Assembly: GCF_037943105.1 (NCBI RefSeq)
Contig: NZ_CP149803.1
Span: 2,083,501-2,147,500 of the forward strand
DNA: 64,000 bases
Origin: Pseudomonas sp. TMP9
Lineage (GTDB): Bacteria; Pseudomonadota; Gammaproteobacteria; Pseudomonadales; Pseudomonadaceae
Reading direction: 5' to 3'
A program made the position numbers and the translations under genes. Under the pieces are notes generated by a model. It saw only the letters and a program-made list of their open reading frames with translations, was not told the DNA's origin and ran no database searches. Below, piece after piece: positions 16,790 through 26,368 of this stretch (position 1 is its first letter; each line of letters begins with the position of its first letter).

Positions 16790-18424
16790 CTACACACGAA
16801 ACCGCCCCACCAGCTTACTCAAGCCATGCGACAACTCAGAAAGCCGCTGGCTGGCTTGAGCACTTTGCTCAGAAGTTTGCGCGGCTTGATTGGACAAGTC
16901 TCGAATATCATTGATATTGCGAGCAATCTCTTCGGTCACACTGCTTTGCTCCTCACAGGCCGTCGCGATCTGGGCCGTCATGTCATTGATACGCATAACC
17001 GAGTCACTGGTGTCGGTGAGCGCCTGATCCACACCGGCCGCCTGCTCGACACTTTGCCGTGCTTTGCTGCTGCCTGAATGAGTGGCCTTAACGGCATTCT
17101 GCACACCGATCTGCAGACGCTCGATCATCTCCTGAATGTCCTTGGTCGACTCTTGCGTACGTGCCGCCAGTGCGCGCACCTCATCTGCCACCACGGCAAA
17201 ACCACGGCCCTGCTCACCCGCACGTGCCGCTTCAATTGCAGCATTTAGGGCCAGCAAATTAGTTTGCTCAGCGATACCACGGATAACGGCCAGCACTGTG
17301 CCGATACTGGTCGCTTCTTGCTCAAGGGTCTGAATGGTGATTGAAGCGCTTTCGACTTCCTGTGCGAGCTGACGGATGGAGTTGATCGTAGCGCTTACCA
17401 CTTGCGCACCGTCACGAGACTGAGCCTCGGCGCTGCGTGCGGCATCTGCTGCATTTTGCGCATTGCGCGCCACCTCATTCACCGCAGAACTCATCTCGGT
17501 TGCGGCAGTACTGACTTGATCAACTGCCGCATGCTCACTGCTAATCAAACGATCATTAGCGGCGGCCATCGCGGCCAAATTTTGCGCAGCGCTTTCGACC
17601 TCCCCAGTAACTCGACTTACCTCCTTAATTAGTGGCTGCAATTTATCCAAAAACCGATTGAAAGCATGACTGAGCTTGCCCAACTCATCGTTAGATAACA
17701 CCTCGATACGCACCCGCAGATCGCCATCACCATCGGCGATCTGTTCAATACGGTTGAGTAAATTGTGCAACGGCTTAGTAACCAGAATCGGAAAACCCAC
17801 TACCAGCACGAGGCAAACACCTAAACCGATTGCGATGATCACGCTTTGTTGCCAACTCAAGGTTTCTCCGAGCTCAATGGCCGCAAGCCCTTCAGCATTA
17901 GCGGCGGCATCATCCATCTCGCCTAGTTTGTCGATCGCGTCACGCATCATTTCAAACTGCTCTTCGCTGCTACTGAAGCTCAATGCGCTGGCTGCTTGTG
18001 GATCACTCACCGCCAGTTGCAAGACTTTCTGCGAGGTCGCCTTCCAGCGCTCAAACCCCGCATCAAATTGCGCAACCAATTGCATCGCTTCGCTGCCAGG
18101 CTGCATATCCGCAAATGTGTGCACACGGTCATACGCTTGCTGCAGGTTTTCGCTGTGCGAGGCAGTTAGCGCCTGCCCATAAGCAGCTGCTCCCTGGCTG
18201 AGTAAGCTGCGCTCGGCAACGAATGCTTGATAAAGATCACGGTCCGCATTGAGCAGCAGGCTGATGCCCGGCAAAAAACGATTCGTCAGCTTGGTGCTGG
18301 AATCAGCGACTTGATTTATCCCTCGTATACCCAGAGTACCCATGGCAACGAGCAATACAGCCAAGAGCAAAATCGGTAGGGCAATTTTCCAACGAAACCC
18401 TAAATTAGCGAATGCTCGTAACAT
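16790..18424 (-). CDS. Methyl-accepting chemotaxis protein
   Basis: 544-aa transmembrane chemoreceptor. TM1 is at about residues 12-32 ([18 protein letters not shown]). A periplasmic four-helix-bundle sensor follows (about residues 33-210), then TM2 ([20 protein letters not shown]) and a HAMP domain (about residues 230-285). The cytoplasmic hairpin carries the canonical tip [20 protein letters not shown]. The C-terminus lacks the CheR-tethering pentapeptide. The start at 18424 ([10 protein letters not shown]) puts TM1 correctly; the frame extends to 18598, but those residues look non-coding. Ligand unknown. It is divergent from the HU gene. Confidence 0.92.
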   Translation of the reverse strand: MLRAFANLGFRWKIALPILLLAVLLVAMGTLGIRGINQVADSSTKLTNRFLPGISLLLNADRDLYQAFVAERSLLSQGAAAYGQALTASHSENLQQAYDRVHTFADMQPGSEAMQLVAQFDAGFERWKATSQKVLQLAVSDPQAASALSFSSSEEQFEMMRDAIDKLGEMDDAAANAEGLAAIELGETLSWQQSVIIAIGLGVCLVLVVGFPILVTKPLHNLLNRIEQIADGDGDLRVRIEVLSNDELGKLSHAFNRFLDKLQPLIKEVSRVTGEVESAAQNLAAMAAANDRLISSEHAAVDQVSTAATEMSSAVNEVARNAQNAADAARSAEAQSRDGAQVVSATINSIRQLAQEVESASITIQTLEQEATSIGTVLAVIRGIAEQTNLLALNAAIEAARAGEQGRGFAVVADEVRALAARTQESTKDIQEMIERLQIGVQNAVKATHSGSSKARQSVEQAAGVDQALTDTSDSVMRINDMTAQIATACEEQSSVTEEIARNINDIRDLSNQAAQTSEQSAQASQRLSELSHGLSKLVGRFRV

Positions 18425-18615
18425 GCTGGCATCTCTCAAATAATGGATAAGTAAAATCAGCGTAGACCAGTGATGATTGAACGATGTAAAAAGCGTTCGG
18501 CTTTGTTTGTCCAGCGTTGCACCCCTAACCCACCCTACTAAAGCTCCCTGCCACAGCCCTTCGCCACTGGAGTATTCTTGCCCATATGGCCCATCCATTT
18601 CTGAGGAAGACTAAC

Positions 18616-18897
18616 GTGGCAATCACCAAAGACCAGCTGATAAGTGATATCGCAGAGGCGATCGACACGCCGAAAAGCACTGTGCGCGCAGCACTTGAAC
18701 AACTGAGTGAGATTATCAGCGACGCACTGGAGAACGGTGATGAAATCACCCTGCCTGGGATTGGCAAATTTAAAGTGAGTGAACGCCCTGCTCGAACCGG
18801 CCGCAATCCGCAGACCGGGCAGGCGATTCAAATTGCAGCGAAAAAAGTCGTCAAATACGTGCCTGCAAAAGCACTGAGCGATGCACTTAACAGTTGA
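18616..18897 (+). CDS. HU-family DNA-binding protein
   Basis: 93-aa histone-like protein starting at GTG 18616, with TGAGGAAGA upstream. It has AITKDQLISDIAEAI, the dimer core, GDEITLPGIGKFKVSERPAR and the DNA-intercalating arm GRNPQTGQAIQI. It ends VKYVPAKALSDAL. It is more divergent than the main HupA/HupB proteins and resembles the third Pseudomonas HU (HupN), but I am not sure of the paralogue. A 6-bp hairpin at 18919-18936 follows it. Confidence 0.93.
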   Translation: MAITKDQLISDIAEAIDTPKSTVRAALEQLSEIISDALENGDEITLPGIGKFKVSERPARTGRNPQTGQAIQIAAKKVVKYVPAKALSDALNS

Positions 18898-18918
18898 ATT
18901 GGCGTTGAGAATGCAAAG

Positions 18919-18936
18919 GCGCCCGAACAAGGGCGC
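18919..18936 (+). terminator. Weak hairpin after the HU gene
   Basis: GCGCCC-GAACAA-GGGCGC followed by ACTTTCG; a stable short stem but a poor T-run. Confidence 0.35.
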
Positions 18937-19026
18937 ACTTTCGCGGCAGCATTATCAGCATTTACCTTAAGACTAAACCTTTGCCTGCTCTAAAGCGGGC
19001 ATTGTTCCACGCGCACGCACCAATCC

Positions 19027-19329
19027 TCAGCTCAGGCGTGACGTCGACCTACGCACGATTTTGATCGAATGCTTGAGGGTCGGTTTTTGGGTGACGCTGA
19101 CAGCCTTACGACTCACCGTGTCGATGGTGATATTCCAGAAGCCGCTGCTGGGCACGGCGATTTTCGCCGGGAAGGTGTCAAAAGCGCCACCGTGATAGGT
19201 ATGGCGGCCGCCATTCTTGAAACTGCGAAAGTTAGCATCGCTCATCAGGCGAATGTTGCAGGTCTGCGAGCACTCAATCACGACAAGGTCGTCTTCGTTA
19301 AGGTGTTCGCGCTGGTGTATAAATTTCAT
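19027..19329 (-). CDS. DUF1883 domain protein
   Basis: 100 aa. It follows the family pattern closely: MKFIHQREHLNEDDLVVIEC, CNIRLMSDANFRSFKNGGRH, TYHGGAFDTFPAKIAVPSSG and FWNITIDT. The family is a small all-beta domain, sometimes fused to TIR or signalling domains; here it stands alone. Function unknown. The basic C-terminal tail (VRRSTSRLS) is extra. Confidence 0.88.
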   Translation of the reverse strand: MKFIHQREHLNEDDLVVIECSQTCNIRLMSDANFRSFKNGGRHTYHGGAFDTFPAKIAVPSSGFWNITIDTVSRKAVSVTQKPTLKHSIKIVRRSTSRLS

Positions 19330-19481
19330 CTACCGCTCCGCACAGCTAGGTCAGTCCAATCAGGCCACTATTATGAGTGTCGGGCGCGGCTTGAGCAAAG
19401 GCTAAGCCTTATGCAATCGCCCAGCACGTGCCGCCGCAACGCGTACCACCACAACTAAGCTGGTGGTAGCATGCGCACCCC

Positions 19482-20513
19482 ATGCATATCCACGATCTTC
19501 ACCAACGCCTGACTGACCTCGGTGCCAAGCCCATGCACATTGGGCGCATCACCCGTGCCTGGCTGCGCGGCATGCCGTTGGACACCGGCACACGCAATCA
19601 AAAAACTGAGAACTTCCTGCCGCTGGCGGTGCGTAATGCCCTGCCAGAGCTGAGCCGTGAACTTGATCAGTTGGCGCGACTGAGCGCCGAACACCCCGGC
19701 AGCGATGGTTCGGCACGCCTGCTGGTGGAGCTGAGTGACAAACAAATGGTAGAAAGCGTGCTGCTGCCCCGTGATGGTCTCTGCGTATCCAGCCAAGTGG
19801 GGTGTGCGGTGGGCTGCGTGTTTTGCATGACGGGTAAAAGCGGGCTGCTGCGCCAGCTGACAACCAGCGAAATACTGGCTCAAGTGGTGTTAGCACGGCG
19901 CTTTCGACCCGTGAAAAAAGTGGTCTTCATGGGCATGGGTGAGCCGGCGCACAACCTCGACAATGTGCTGGAGGCGATTAACCTGCTCGGCACCGAAGGG
20001 GGTATCGGCCAGCGCAACTTGGTGTTCTCCACCGTCGGCGACCCGCGGGTATTCGAGCGTTTGCCGCAGCAGCAGGTCAAACCAGCTTTGGCCTTATCAC
20101 TTCACAGCACAGACGCTGAACTGCGCCAGCAACTGCTGCCGCGCGCCCCGCGCACCAACCCAGAAGAGCTGGTCGAGCTGGGCGAAATTTATTCGCGACA
20201 GGTTGATTATCCGATCCAGTACCAGTGGACGCTGCTCAAGGGCATCAACGACAGCCAGGCAGAAATGGACGGCATCCTGCGTCTGCTAAAGGGTAAGTAC
20301 GCGATCATGAATCTGATCCCCTACAACAGCCTTCAAGATGACGAGTTCCAACGTCCGGAGGGTGATCGTATCGTGCAAATCGTGCGCTACCTGCACAGCC
20401 GCGGCGTGCAGACCAAAGTGCGTAACTCGGCCGGCCAGGATATAGACGGCGGGTGTGGCCAACTAAGGGCTCGGGCTACTGAGTTACTCAGCCAACGTAA
20501 AAGTCGCACTTAG
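19482..20513 (+). CDS. RlmN/Cfr-type radical SAM RNA methyltransferase paralogue
   Basis: 343 aa. Radical-SAM motif CAVGCVFC at about residues 105-112. The two further cysteines that do methyl transfer in RlmN are present in LCVSSQVGC (upstream) and GGCGQL (near the C-terminus). Also seen: VVFMGMGEPAHNLDNVLEAI, LALSLHSTDAELRQQLLP and INLIPYN-like MNLIPYN. RlmN methylates A2503 of 23S rRNA and A37 of some tRNAs. The housekeeping Pseudomonas RlmN is longer (about 380 aa) and lies elsewhere, next to ndk/isc genes. This shorter protein, with an altered N-terminal domain, is probably a second enzyme of unknown target. The start lacks a good ribosome site. Confidence 0.85.
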   Translation: MHIHDLHQRLTDLGAKPMHIGRITRAWLRGMPLDTGTRNQKTENFLPLAVRNALPELSRELDQLARLSAEHPGSDGSARLLVELSDKQMVESVLLPRDGLCVSSQVGCAVGCVFCMTGKSGLLRQLTTSEILAQVVLARRFRPVKKVVFMGMGEPAHNLDNVLEAINLLGTEGGIGQRNLVFSTVGDPRVFERLPQQQVKPALALSLHSTDAELRQQLLPRAPRTNPEELVELGEIYSRQVDYPIQYQWTLLKGINDSQAEMDGILRLLKGKYAIMNLIPYNSLQDDEFQRPEGDRIVQIVRYLHSRGVQTKVRNSAGQDIDGGCGQLRARATELLSQRKSRT

Positions 20514-20616
20514 CCGATAACCGCGCTTTTTATGGCGCAGCCACAACGCCCTGCGGCCATGAATAAACACGACGCCGCCAGGCTGCACGGGCATTTTTAC
20601 CAACCTGTTATGGGCA

Positions 20617-20648
20617 CAAAAAAGCGGACAACCCTTTCAGGCTGTCCG
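20617..20648 (-). terminator. Terminator of ahpF
   Basis: Minus strand: CGGACA...TGTCCG stem with extra inner pairing (GCC/GGT region), then CTTTTTTG, about 50 bases past the ahpF stop. Confidence 0.8.
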
Positions 20649-20696
20649 ATTCAGTTGTACCGGTAGGTTAACTGCTCACACGGCCAACTTTACCTA

Positions 20697-22253
20697 TCAG
20701 CTGGTGCGGATCAGATAATCGAATGCACTCAGCGACGCTTTGGCGCCCTCGCCGATAGCAATCACGATCTGCTTGTATGGCACCGTTGTCACGTCACCGG
20801 CGGCGAAGATACCCGGCACATTAGTGCTGCCTTTGGCGTCGACGATGATCTCACCTCGTGGCGACAACTCGATCGTACCCTTGAGCCAATCACTATTAGG
20901 CAACAGACCGATCTGTACGAAAATACCTTCCAGCTCGATGGTGTGCAGTTCTTCAGTGCCGCGATCTTTGTAGACCAAGGCGCTAACCTTCTGGCCGTCG
21001 CCTTTAACTTCGGTGGTCAGTGCACTTTTGATAATGGTGACGTTGCCCATGCTGTTGAGCTTGTTCTGCAACACCGCATCAGCGCGCAATTGGCTGTCAA
21101 ACTCGATCAGCGTGACGTGGGCAACAATACCGGCCAGATCGATCGCCGCTTCCACTCCGGAGTTACCGCCACCGATTACGGCCACACGCTTGCCCTTAAA
21201 CAACGGGCCATCGCAATGCGGGCAGTAAGCAACGCCCTTGCCTCGGTATTCCAATTCACCAGGCACGTTCATTTCTCTCCAGCGTGCGCCGGTGGCGAGA
21301 ATGAGCGTTTTAGCTTTCAGTGAAGCGCCGTTCTCGAACTGTACTTCATGCAGCTCACCGGCATGCTTACCTGGGATAATGGCGCTGGCACGCTGCAGAT
21401 TCATGATGTCCACTTCGTACTGTTTAACGTGCTCTTCCAACGCACGGACCAGCTTTGGACCTTCGGTTTCCTGCACCGAAATAAAGTTCTCGATCGACAT
21501 AGTATCGAGCACTTGGCCGCCAAAGCGTTCAGCTGCAACACCGGTACGAATACCTTTGCGCGCCGCATAAACAGCCGCTGCAGCGCCTGCTGGGCCGCCG
21601 CCTACTACCAGAACATCAAAAGCTTCTCTGGCATTAAGCTTCTCGGCATCACGCGTTGAGGCACTTGTATCAATCTTGGCGAGGATTTCTTCCACACCCA
21701 TGCGGCCTTGGCTGAACAGTTCGCCGTTCAAGTAAATGCTCGGCACCGACATGATCTGACGTTCTTCGACTTCCGCCTGAAACAGCGCACCGTCAATCGC
21801 TACATGGCGAATATTCGGGTTAAGGACCGCCATCAGGTTCAGCGCCTGCACCACATCTGGGCAGTTCTGGCAGGACAGCGAGAAGTAGGTTTCGAAGCTG
21901 AAGTGGCCTTCAATAGCCTTGATCTGTTCAATCACATCCGCTTCAAGCTTGGAGGGGTGACCGCCAACTTGCAGCAGCGCCAGCACCAAGGAGGTAAATT
22001 CATGGCCCATGGGGATACCGGCGAAGCGTAATCCGATGTCTGCACCCGGGCGATGCAGCGAGAAAGAAGGCTTGCGGTCATCGCTACCGTCTTCACGCAG
22101 GGTGATCTTGTCAGTCAGGCTGACGATGTCGTGCAGCATTGCACTCATTTCTTCAGATTTGTCGCTGTCATCAAGGGACGCGACGATCTCGAACGGTTGA
22201 ATGACCTTTTCTAGGTAGGCCTTCAATTGGGCTTTAAGCGTGGCGTCCAACAT
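20697..22253 (-). CDS. ahpF: Alkyl hydroperoxide reductase subunit F
   Basis: 518-aa flavoenzyme that uses NADH to re-reduce the peroxidase AhpC. The N-terminal tandem thioredoxin-like domain has CQNC (about residues 129-132). An FAD-binding motif [19 protein letters not shown] (about residue 215) follows, then the thioredoxin-reductase disulfide CPHC (about residues 342-345), an NAD site [10 protein letters not shown] and the C-terminal [13 protein letters not shown] [13 protein letters not shown]. It lies downstream of ahpC on the same strand with a terminator in between, so read-through probably sets a lower level of AhpF. Confidence 0.97.
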   Translation of the reverse strand: MLDATLKAQLKAYLEKVIQPFEIVASLDDSDKSEEMSAMLHDIVSLTDKITLREDGSDDRKPSFSLHRPGADIGLRFAGIPMGHEFTSLVLALLQVGGHPSKLEADVIEQIKAIEGHFSFETYFSLSCQNCPDVVQALNLMAVLNPNIRHVAIDGALFQAEVEERQIMSVPSIYLNGELFSQGRMGVEEILAKIDTSASTRDAEKLNAREAFDVLVVGGGPAGAAAAVYAARKGIRTGVAAERFGGQVLDTMSIENFISVQETEGPKLVRALEEHVKQYEVDIMNLQRASAIIPGKHAGELHEVQFENGASLKAKTLILATGARWREMNVPGELEYRGKGVAYCPHCDGPLFKGKRVAVIGGGNSGVEAAIDLAGIVAHVTLIEFDSQLRADAVLQNKLNSMGNVTIIKSALTTEVKGDGQKVSALVYKDRGTEELHTIELEGIFVQIGLLPNSDWLKGTIELSPRGEIIVDAKGSTNVPGIFAAGDVTTVPYKQIVIAIGEGAKASLSAFDYLIRTS

Positions 22254-22282
22254 GATTTAAGTATCCCTTTGACAAAATTCAG

Positions 22283-22318
22283 AAACAAAAACGCCCGGAC
22301 GGATTGCGCCCGGGCGTT
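22283..22318 (-). terminator. Intercistronic terminator between ahpC and ahpF
   Basis: Minus strand: ACGCCCGG / CCGGGCGT stem followed by TTTTTGTTTC. It lies after ahpC and about 30 bases before ahpF, consistent with partial termination that keeps AhpC in excess over AhpF. Confidence 0.75.
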
Positions 22319-22420
22319 CGGGCACTCTAGAGGCTGGGTTACAGCCCTTAAGCGCAAAGACCAGCAGATAAAACACAGCGGGAAACGTGATGCATAACCG
22401 CAGGAGTTTCCCGAATGTAT

Positions 22421-22984
22421 TTAAATCTTGCCAACCAGGTCCAGCGACGGAGCCAGGGTCTTCTCGCCTTCTTTCCACTTAGCAGGGCACACTTCACCTG
22501 GGTGAGCGGCAGTGTACTGAGCAGCTTTTAGCTTGCGCAGGGTTTCCGACACGTCACGGGCGATTTCGTTGGAGTGGATTTCAACGGTTTTGATCATTCC
22601 GTCTGGGTTGATCAGGAAAGTACCGCGCAGCGCCAAACCTTCTTCTTGGATATGCACACCAAACGCGTTGGTCAGGGCGTGGGTCGGGTCACCGATCAGC
22701 GGGAACTTAGCCTTGCCTACTGCAGGCGACGTCTCGTGCCAAACCTTGTGCGAGAAGTGAGTATCGGTGGTAACGATGTAAACCTCGGTACCGGCCTTCT
22801 GGAACTCAGCGTAGTTGTTGGCGGCGTCTTCAATCTCAGTTGGACAGTTAAAGGTAAAAGCCGCTGGCATAAAGATCAGTACCGACCACTTGCCCTTCAA
22901 GGACTGCTCGGTCACTTCAATGAACTTGCCATTGTGAAAAGCGTTGACCTTGAACGGTTGAACTTGGGTGTTGATAAGGTTCAT
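22421..22984 (-). CDS. ahpC: Alkyl hydroperoxide reductase subunit C (peroxiredoxin)
   Basis: 187-aa typical 2-Cys peroxiredoxin that detoxifies H2O2, organic peroxides and peroxynitrite. The peroxidatic Cys is in PAAFTFNCPTE (residue 47-48) and the resolving Cys in PGEVCPAKW (about residue 166). It starts at 22984 after a good GAAGCAGAG-type leader. A perfect 11-bp dyad lies 85 bases upstream and may be its operator. Confidence 0.98.
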   Translation of the reverse strand: MNLINTQVQPFKVNAFHNGKFIEVTEQSLKGKWSVLIFMPAAFTFNCPTEIEDAANNYAEFQKAGTEVYIVTTDTHFSHKVWHETSPAVGKAKFPLIGDPTHALTNAFGVHIQEEGLALRGTFLINPDGMIKTVEIHSNEIARDVSETLRKLKAAQYTAAHPGEVCPAKWKEGEKTLAPSLDLVGKI

Positions 22985-23068
22985 CTCTGCTTCCTTCTGA
23001 GGGGGTTAAGAATTCACGGGGCCCATGTTAGCGCCTTCTGCAAAAAAAGCTTATTGATTGCCGCCATG

Positions 23069-23095
23069 GTTTCGATTGAGAGAGTCAATCGAAAC
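23069..23095. promoter_or_regulatory. Perfect 11-bp dyad upstream of ahpC
   Basis: GTTTCGATTGA / TCAATCGAAAC with a 5-base spacer (GAGAG), 85 bases before ahpC and 7 bases after the oxidoreductase stop. It contains ATTG-N7-CAAT, the spacing of an OxyR/LysR-type half-operator (ATAG-N7-CTAT in the consensus), but the bases differ. There is no T-run, so it is a poor terminator. Confidence 0.45.
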
Positions 23096-23101
23096 TAGGG
23101 T

Positions 23102-24067
23102 TCAGACCAAGGCTGGGTCTATTACCAGCACCAACTTACCGTTGACCTGATTACTTGCCAAGGCAGCAAATGCAGCTTCGGCATGCTGCAGCTCAAAAGC
23201 CTGTTGAAGTTGCGGCTTAAGCCGCCCTTCGCTAAAGAGTGGCCAAACAAATTGCTGCAGGTCGCGCAGCAAATCTGCCTTGAACTGCTCATCGCGGTTA
23301 CGCAGGGTTGAGCCGATCAGCTGAATGCGTTTGCCCAATATCACAGCCAAATCCAGCTCAGCCTGGCGACCACCAAGTAAACCAATGTTCACCCAGCGGC
23401 CGTCTACCGCCAGCAACTCTTGGTTAAGTGCGGCATAACTACCGCCCACAGGATCAAGAATCACATCGAAGGGCGCAAAATCGCGCAACGCTTGCAATTG
23501 TTCTTCCCCGCGCAGTACGCCGCCTTGGGCACCTAAACTCTCACAGTAGGTCAAGCGCTCCGCCGAACCAACACTGACCCAGCTTGGACTGCCAAACGCC
23601 TTGCACAACTGGATAGCCGCCGAACCGACACCACTGGCACCGGCGTGGAGCAACACCTTCTGCCCAGGTTTCAGGCCCGCCAGCTGAAACAGATTGAGCC
23701 AAGCGGTCGCATACACCTCCGGCAATACCGCTGCTTCATGCAACGTTAGCCCGTCAGGAACCGGCAGTGCGTGACGCGCATCAACCACCACCTCCTCAGC
23801 CATACCGCCGCCGCTCAACAGTGCACAAACGCGGTCGCCCACTTTCCAGTCACAACCGGCGCCAACTTCACTGATGACACCCGCGCATTCCAGCCCGAGC
23901 ACCTCACTAGCACCTGGCGGCGGCGAATAGAGACCGGCGCGCTGTAACAAGTCGGCGCGGTTGAGTCCTGCGGCTGCGACACGGATACGAATTTCCCCCA
24001 CATCGCAGGTCGGAGTTGGGTATTGCCCCCATTCCACACGGCCTTCAACGCCTTGCAATGCCTTCAT
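23102..24067 (-). CDS. Zinc-independent quinone oxidoreductase (PIG3/QorA-like MDR)
   Basis: 321-aa medium-chain dehydrogenase/reductase from ATG 24067 (GGAGG upstream); 35 extra upstream codons are unlikely to be coding. It has the GroES-like N-terminal half with AAAGLNRADLLQRAGLY, then LLHAGASGVGSAAIQLCKA (NADPH site, about residue 145) and DVILDPVGGSYAALNQ. Catalytic zinc ligands are absent. The family reduces quinones with NADPH; TP53I3-like enzymes guard against oxidative stress, which fits its place upstream of ahpC, but the link is inferred. It is divergent from prc. Confidence 0.88.
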   Translation of the reverse strand: MKALQGVEGRVEWGQYPTPTCDVGEIRIRVAAAGLNRADLLQRAGLYSPPPGASEVLGLECAGVISEVGAGCDWKVGDRVCALLSGGGMAEEVVVDARHALPVPDGLTLHEAAVLPEVYATAWLNLFQLAGLKPGQKVLLHAGASGVGSAAIQLCKAFGSPSWVSVGSAERLTYCESLGAQGGVLRGEEQLQALRDFAPFDVILDPVGGSYAALNQELLAVDGRWVNIGLLGGRQAELDLAVILGKRIQLIGSTLRNRDEQFKADLLRDLQQFVWPLFSEGRLKPQLQQAFELQHAEAAFAALASNQVNGKLVLVIDPALV

Positions 24068-24193
24068 GCTGCCTCCATAGTGCATTGAACCCAGCCCGAC
24101 GCTAACCGCCGGGCTTTTGTATTGCGCCGATGGAACCTGGCGCCTTAAAGACGGCCTAATATGCGTTATCAATTGCCCACACGTCGAATTAAC

Positions 24194-26275
24194 ATGAAGC
24201 GATCCTTACTCAGCATCACCCTCGCCTTTTCGTTTGCCCTAAGCGCCTTGCCGCTCGCCGCGAAAACCAACAGTGGCGACCCTTGGGAATACCTGCAGCC
24301 TGATCGCGAGCAAGTCATCGCCAGCCTTAACGTCGTTGAGCTGTTGAAACGCCATCACTACAACAAACCGCCGCTGAATGATGAGCGCTCGGAAAAAATC
24401 TACCAGGGCTACCTGAAGATGCTTGATCCCTCGCGCAGCTACTTTATCGCCTCAGATATTGCCGAGTTTGATCAATGGCGGACACGCTTTGATGACCTGC
24501 TGAGAAATGGCGATCTGCAGCCAGGCTTTGCTATCTACAAGCGCCACTTGGAGCGCTTGGAGGGTCGCTTGCAGTTCACCCTTAATATGCTTGAACAAGG
24601 CGTCGGTAAGATTGATATGGACAGCGATGAAAGTCTGCTGATCGATCGCGAAAATGCTCCATGGGTTAAAGATGTAGCTGAACTGGACAACCTTTGGCGC
24701 AAGCGGGTGAAAGACGAAGTGCTGCGTTTGAAAATCGCCGGCAAAGAACCCAAAGCTATTGAAGAGCTGTTGACCAAGCGCTACAAAAACCAGCTTGCCC
24801 GGCTGCAGCAGACTCGCGGCGAAGATGTGTTTCAGGCGTATATCAACGCCTTTGCCATGTCCTATGACCCGCACACCACTTACCTGTCGCCAGACAATGC
24901 AGAAAACTTTGACATCAACATGAGCCTGTCACTTGAAGGCATCGGTGCGGTTCTGCAAAGCGATAACGAACACGTCAAAGTGGTGCGCTTGGTACCGGCC
25001 GGTCCAGCGGAAAAGAGCAAGCAGATTGCGCCTGCTGATAAAATTATCGGCGTGGCTCAGGGCAGCAAGGAAATAGTCGATGTGATCGGCTGGCGGCTGG
25101 ATGAAGTGGTCAAGCTGATTCGTGGCCCGAAAGGCTCGCAAGTGCGCCTGGAAGTGATCCCGGCGAGTAACGCGCCGAATGATCAGACCAGCAAAGTAGT
25201 CTCCATCACCCGTGAAGCGGTCAAGCTGGAAGAGCAAGCTGCGAAAAAATCCATCCTTAATCTCAAGCATGACAACCGTGACTACAAACTGGGGGTGATC
25301 GAGATACCGGCCTTCTACCTAGACTTCAAGGCCTTCCGCGCGGGTGACCCGAATTACAAAAGCACCACCCGTGACGTCAAGCGCCTGCTGACTGAACTGG
25401 AGAAGGAAAAGGTCGACGGCGTGGTCATCGACCTGCGCAATAATGGAGGCGGCTCGCTGCAGGAAGCCACCGAGTTGACAGGTCTGTTTATTGATCAAGG
25501 GCCGACCGTGCTGGTGCGCAACAGCGATGGTCGCGTTGATGTACTGGCCGACGAAAACCCCGGCATCTACTACAAAGGGCCAATGGCCGTGCTGGTCAAC
25601 CGCCTGTCAGCCTCCGCTTCAGAAATTTTCGCCGGTGCCATGCAGGATTATCACCGCGCGCTGATTCTCGGTGGCCAGACTTTCGGCAAAGGCACCGTGC
25701 AGACCATCCAGCCGCTTAACCACGGTGAACTTAAACTGACCCTGGCTAAGTTTTACCGCGTCTCCGGGCAAAGCACTCAGCACCAAGGGGTGATTCCTGA
25801 TATTCAATACCCGGACGTAATGGACACCAAGGAAATTGGCGAGAGCGCGCTGCCTGAGGCACTGCCATGGGACAGCATCAAACCGGCGATGAAACCAGAG
25901 CTAGACCCGATCAAGCCATTCTTGGCCGAACTGCAACGCCGCTTTGAGAGTCGTACCGCACAGAACCCAGACTTCACTTTCGCCCGTGAACGTCTGCAAT
26001 TGGCGCAAAAACTGATGCTTGAAACGACGGTCAGCCTCAATGAAACCAAGCGTCGAACCCAGCAGACTGATATTGAAGGTCAACAACTGGCCATCGAAAA
26101 CAGCCGTCGTCAGGCAAAAGGCGAAACGCTGCTGAGCAAACTCAAAGAAGAAGACGAAGATGCTCTGCCGGTTGAAGATAAAAAAATTCAACCTGAAGAT
26201 GATGCCTACCTCGCCGAAAGCGGGCGCATCCTGCTCGATTATTTGGGTTTAAATACCCGCTTGGCGAAACAGTAA
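24194..26275 (+). CDS. prc: Tail-specific (carboxy-terminal processing) protease Prc
   Basis: 693-aa periplasmic serine protease that degrades proteins with nonpolar C-termini; in P. aeruginosa a Prc (AlgO) can affect alginate control through MucA. The start is taken at 24194 because a signal peptide begins there (KRSLLSITLAFSFALSALPL, AAK); the frame extends to 24161. The TSP N-terminal domain comes first, then a PDZ domain at about residues 230-320 (SLSLEGIGAVLQSDNEHVKV). The S41 catalytic region has DLRNNGGGSLQEA, the Ser in LSASASEIFAGAMQDY and the Lys in GQTFGKGTVQT. A DUF3340-like C-terminus follows. A clear terminator comes after it. Confidence 0.96.
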   Translation: MKRSLLSITLAFSFALSALPLAAKTNSGDPWEYLQPDREQVIASLNVVELLKRHHYNKPPLNDERSEKIYQGYLKMLDPSRSYFIASDIAEFDQWRTRFDDLLRNGDLQPGFAIYKRHLERLEGRLQFTLNMLEQGVGKIDMDSDESLLIDRENAPWVKDVAELDNLWRKRVKDEVLRLKIAGKEPKAIEELLTKRYKNQLARLQQTRGEDVFQAYINAFAMSYDPHTTYLSPDNAENFDINMSLSLEGIGAVLQSDNEHVKVVRLVPAGPAEKSKQIAPADKIIGVAQGSKEIVDVIGWRLDEVVKLIRGPKGSQVRLEVIPASNAPNDQTSKVVSITREAVKLEEQAAKKSILNLKHDNRDYKLGVIEIPAFYLDFKAFRAGDPNYKSTTRDVKRLLTELEKEKVDGVVIDLRNNGGGSLQEATELTGLFIDQGPTVLVRNSDGRVDVLADENPGIYYKGPMAVLVNRLSASASEIFAGAMQDYHRALILGGQTFGKGTVQTIQPLNHGELKLTLAKFYRVSGQSTQHQGVIPDIQYPDVMDTKEIGESALPEALPWDSIKPAMKPELDPIKPFLAELQRRFESRTAQNPDFTFARERLQLAQKLMLETTVSLNETKRRTQQTDIEGQQLAIENSRRQAKGETLLSKLKEEDEDALPVEDKKIQPEDDAYLAESGRILLDYLGLNTRLAKQ

Positions 26276-26318
26276 ACAACGAGCGTCATCAAAGGTTCAT
26301 CAACCTGTCGTGAAATGC

Positions 26319-26352
26319 GGGGATTGGTAGTAATGCCAATCCCCGTTTTTTA
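26319..26352 (+). terminator. Terminator of prc
   Basis: GGGGATTGG / CCAATCCCC stem with an 8-base loop, then GTTTTTTAT. It ends only 17 bases before the start of the next gene on the same strand, which must therefore have a promoter overlapping this region or rely on read-through. Confidence 0.88.
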
Positions 26353-26368
26353 TGCACAGAGAGCCGTC

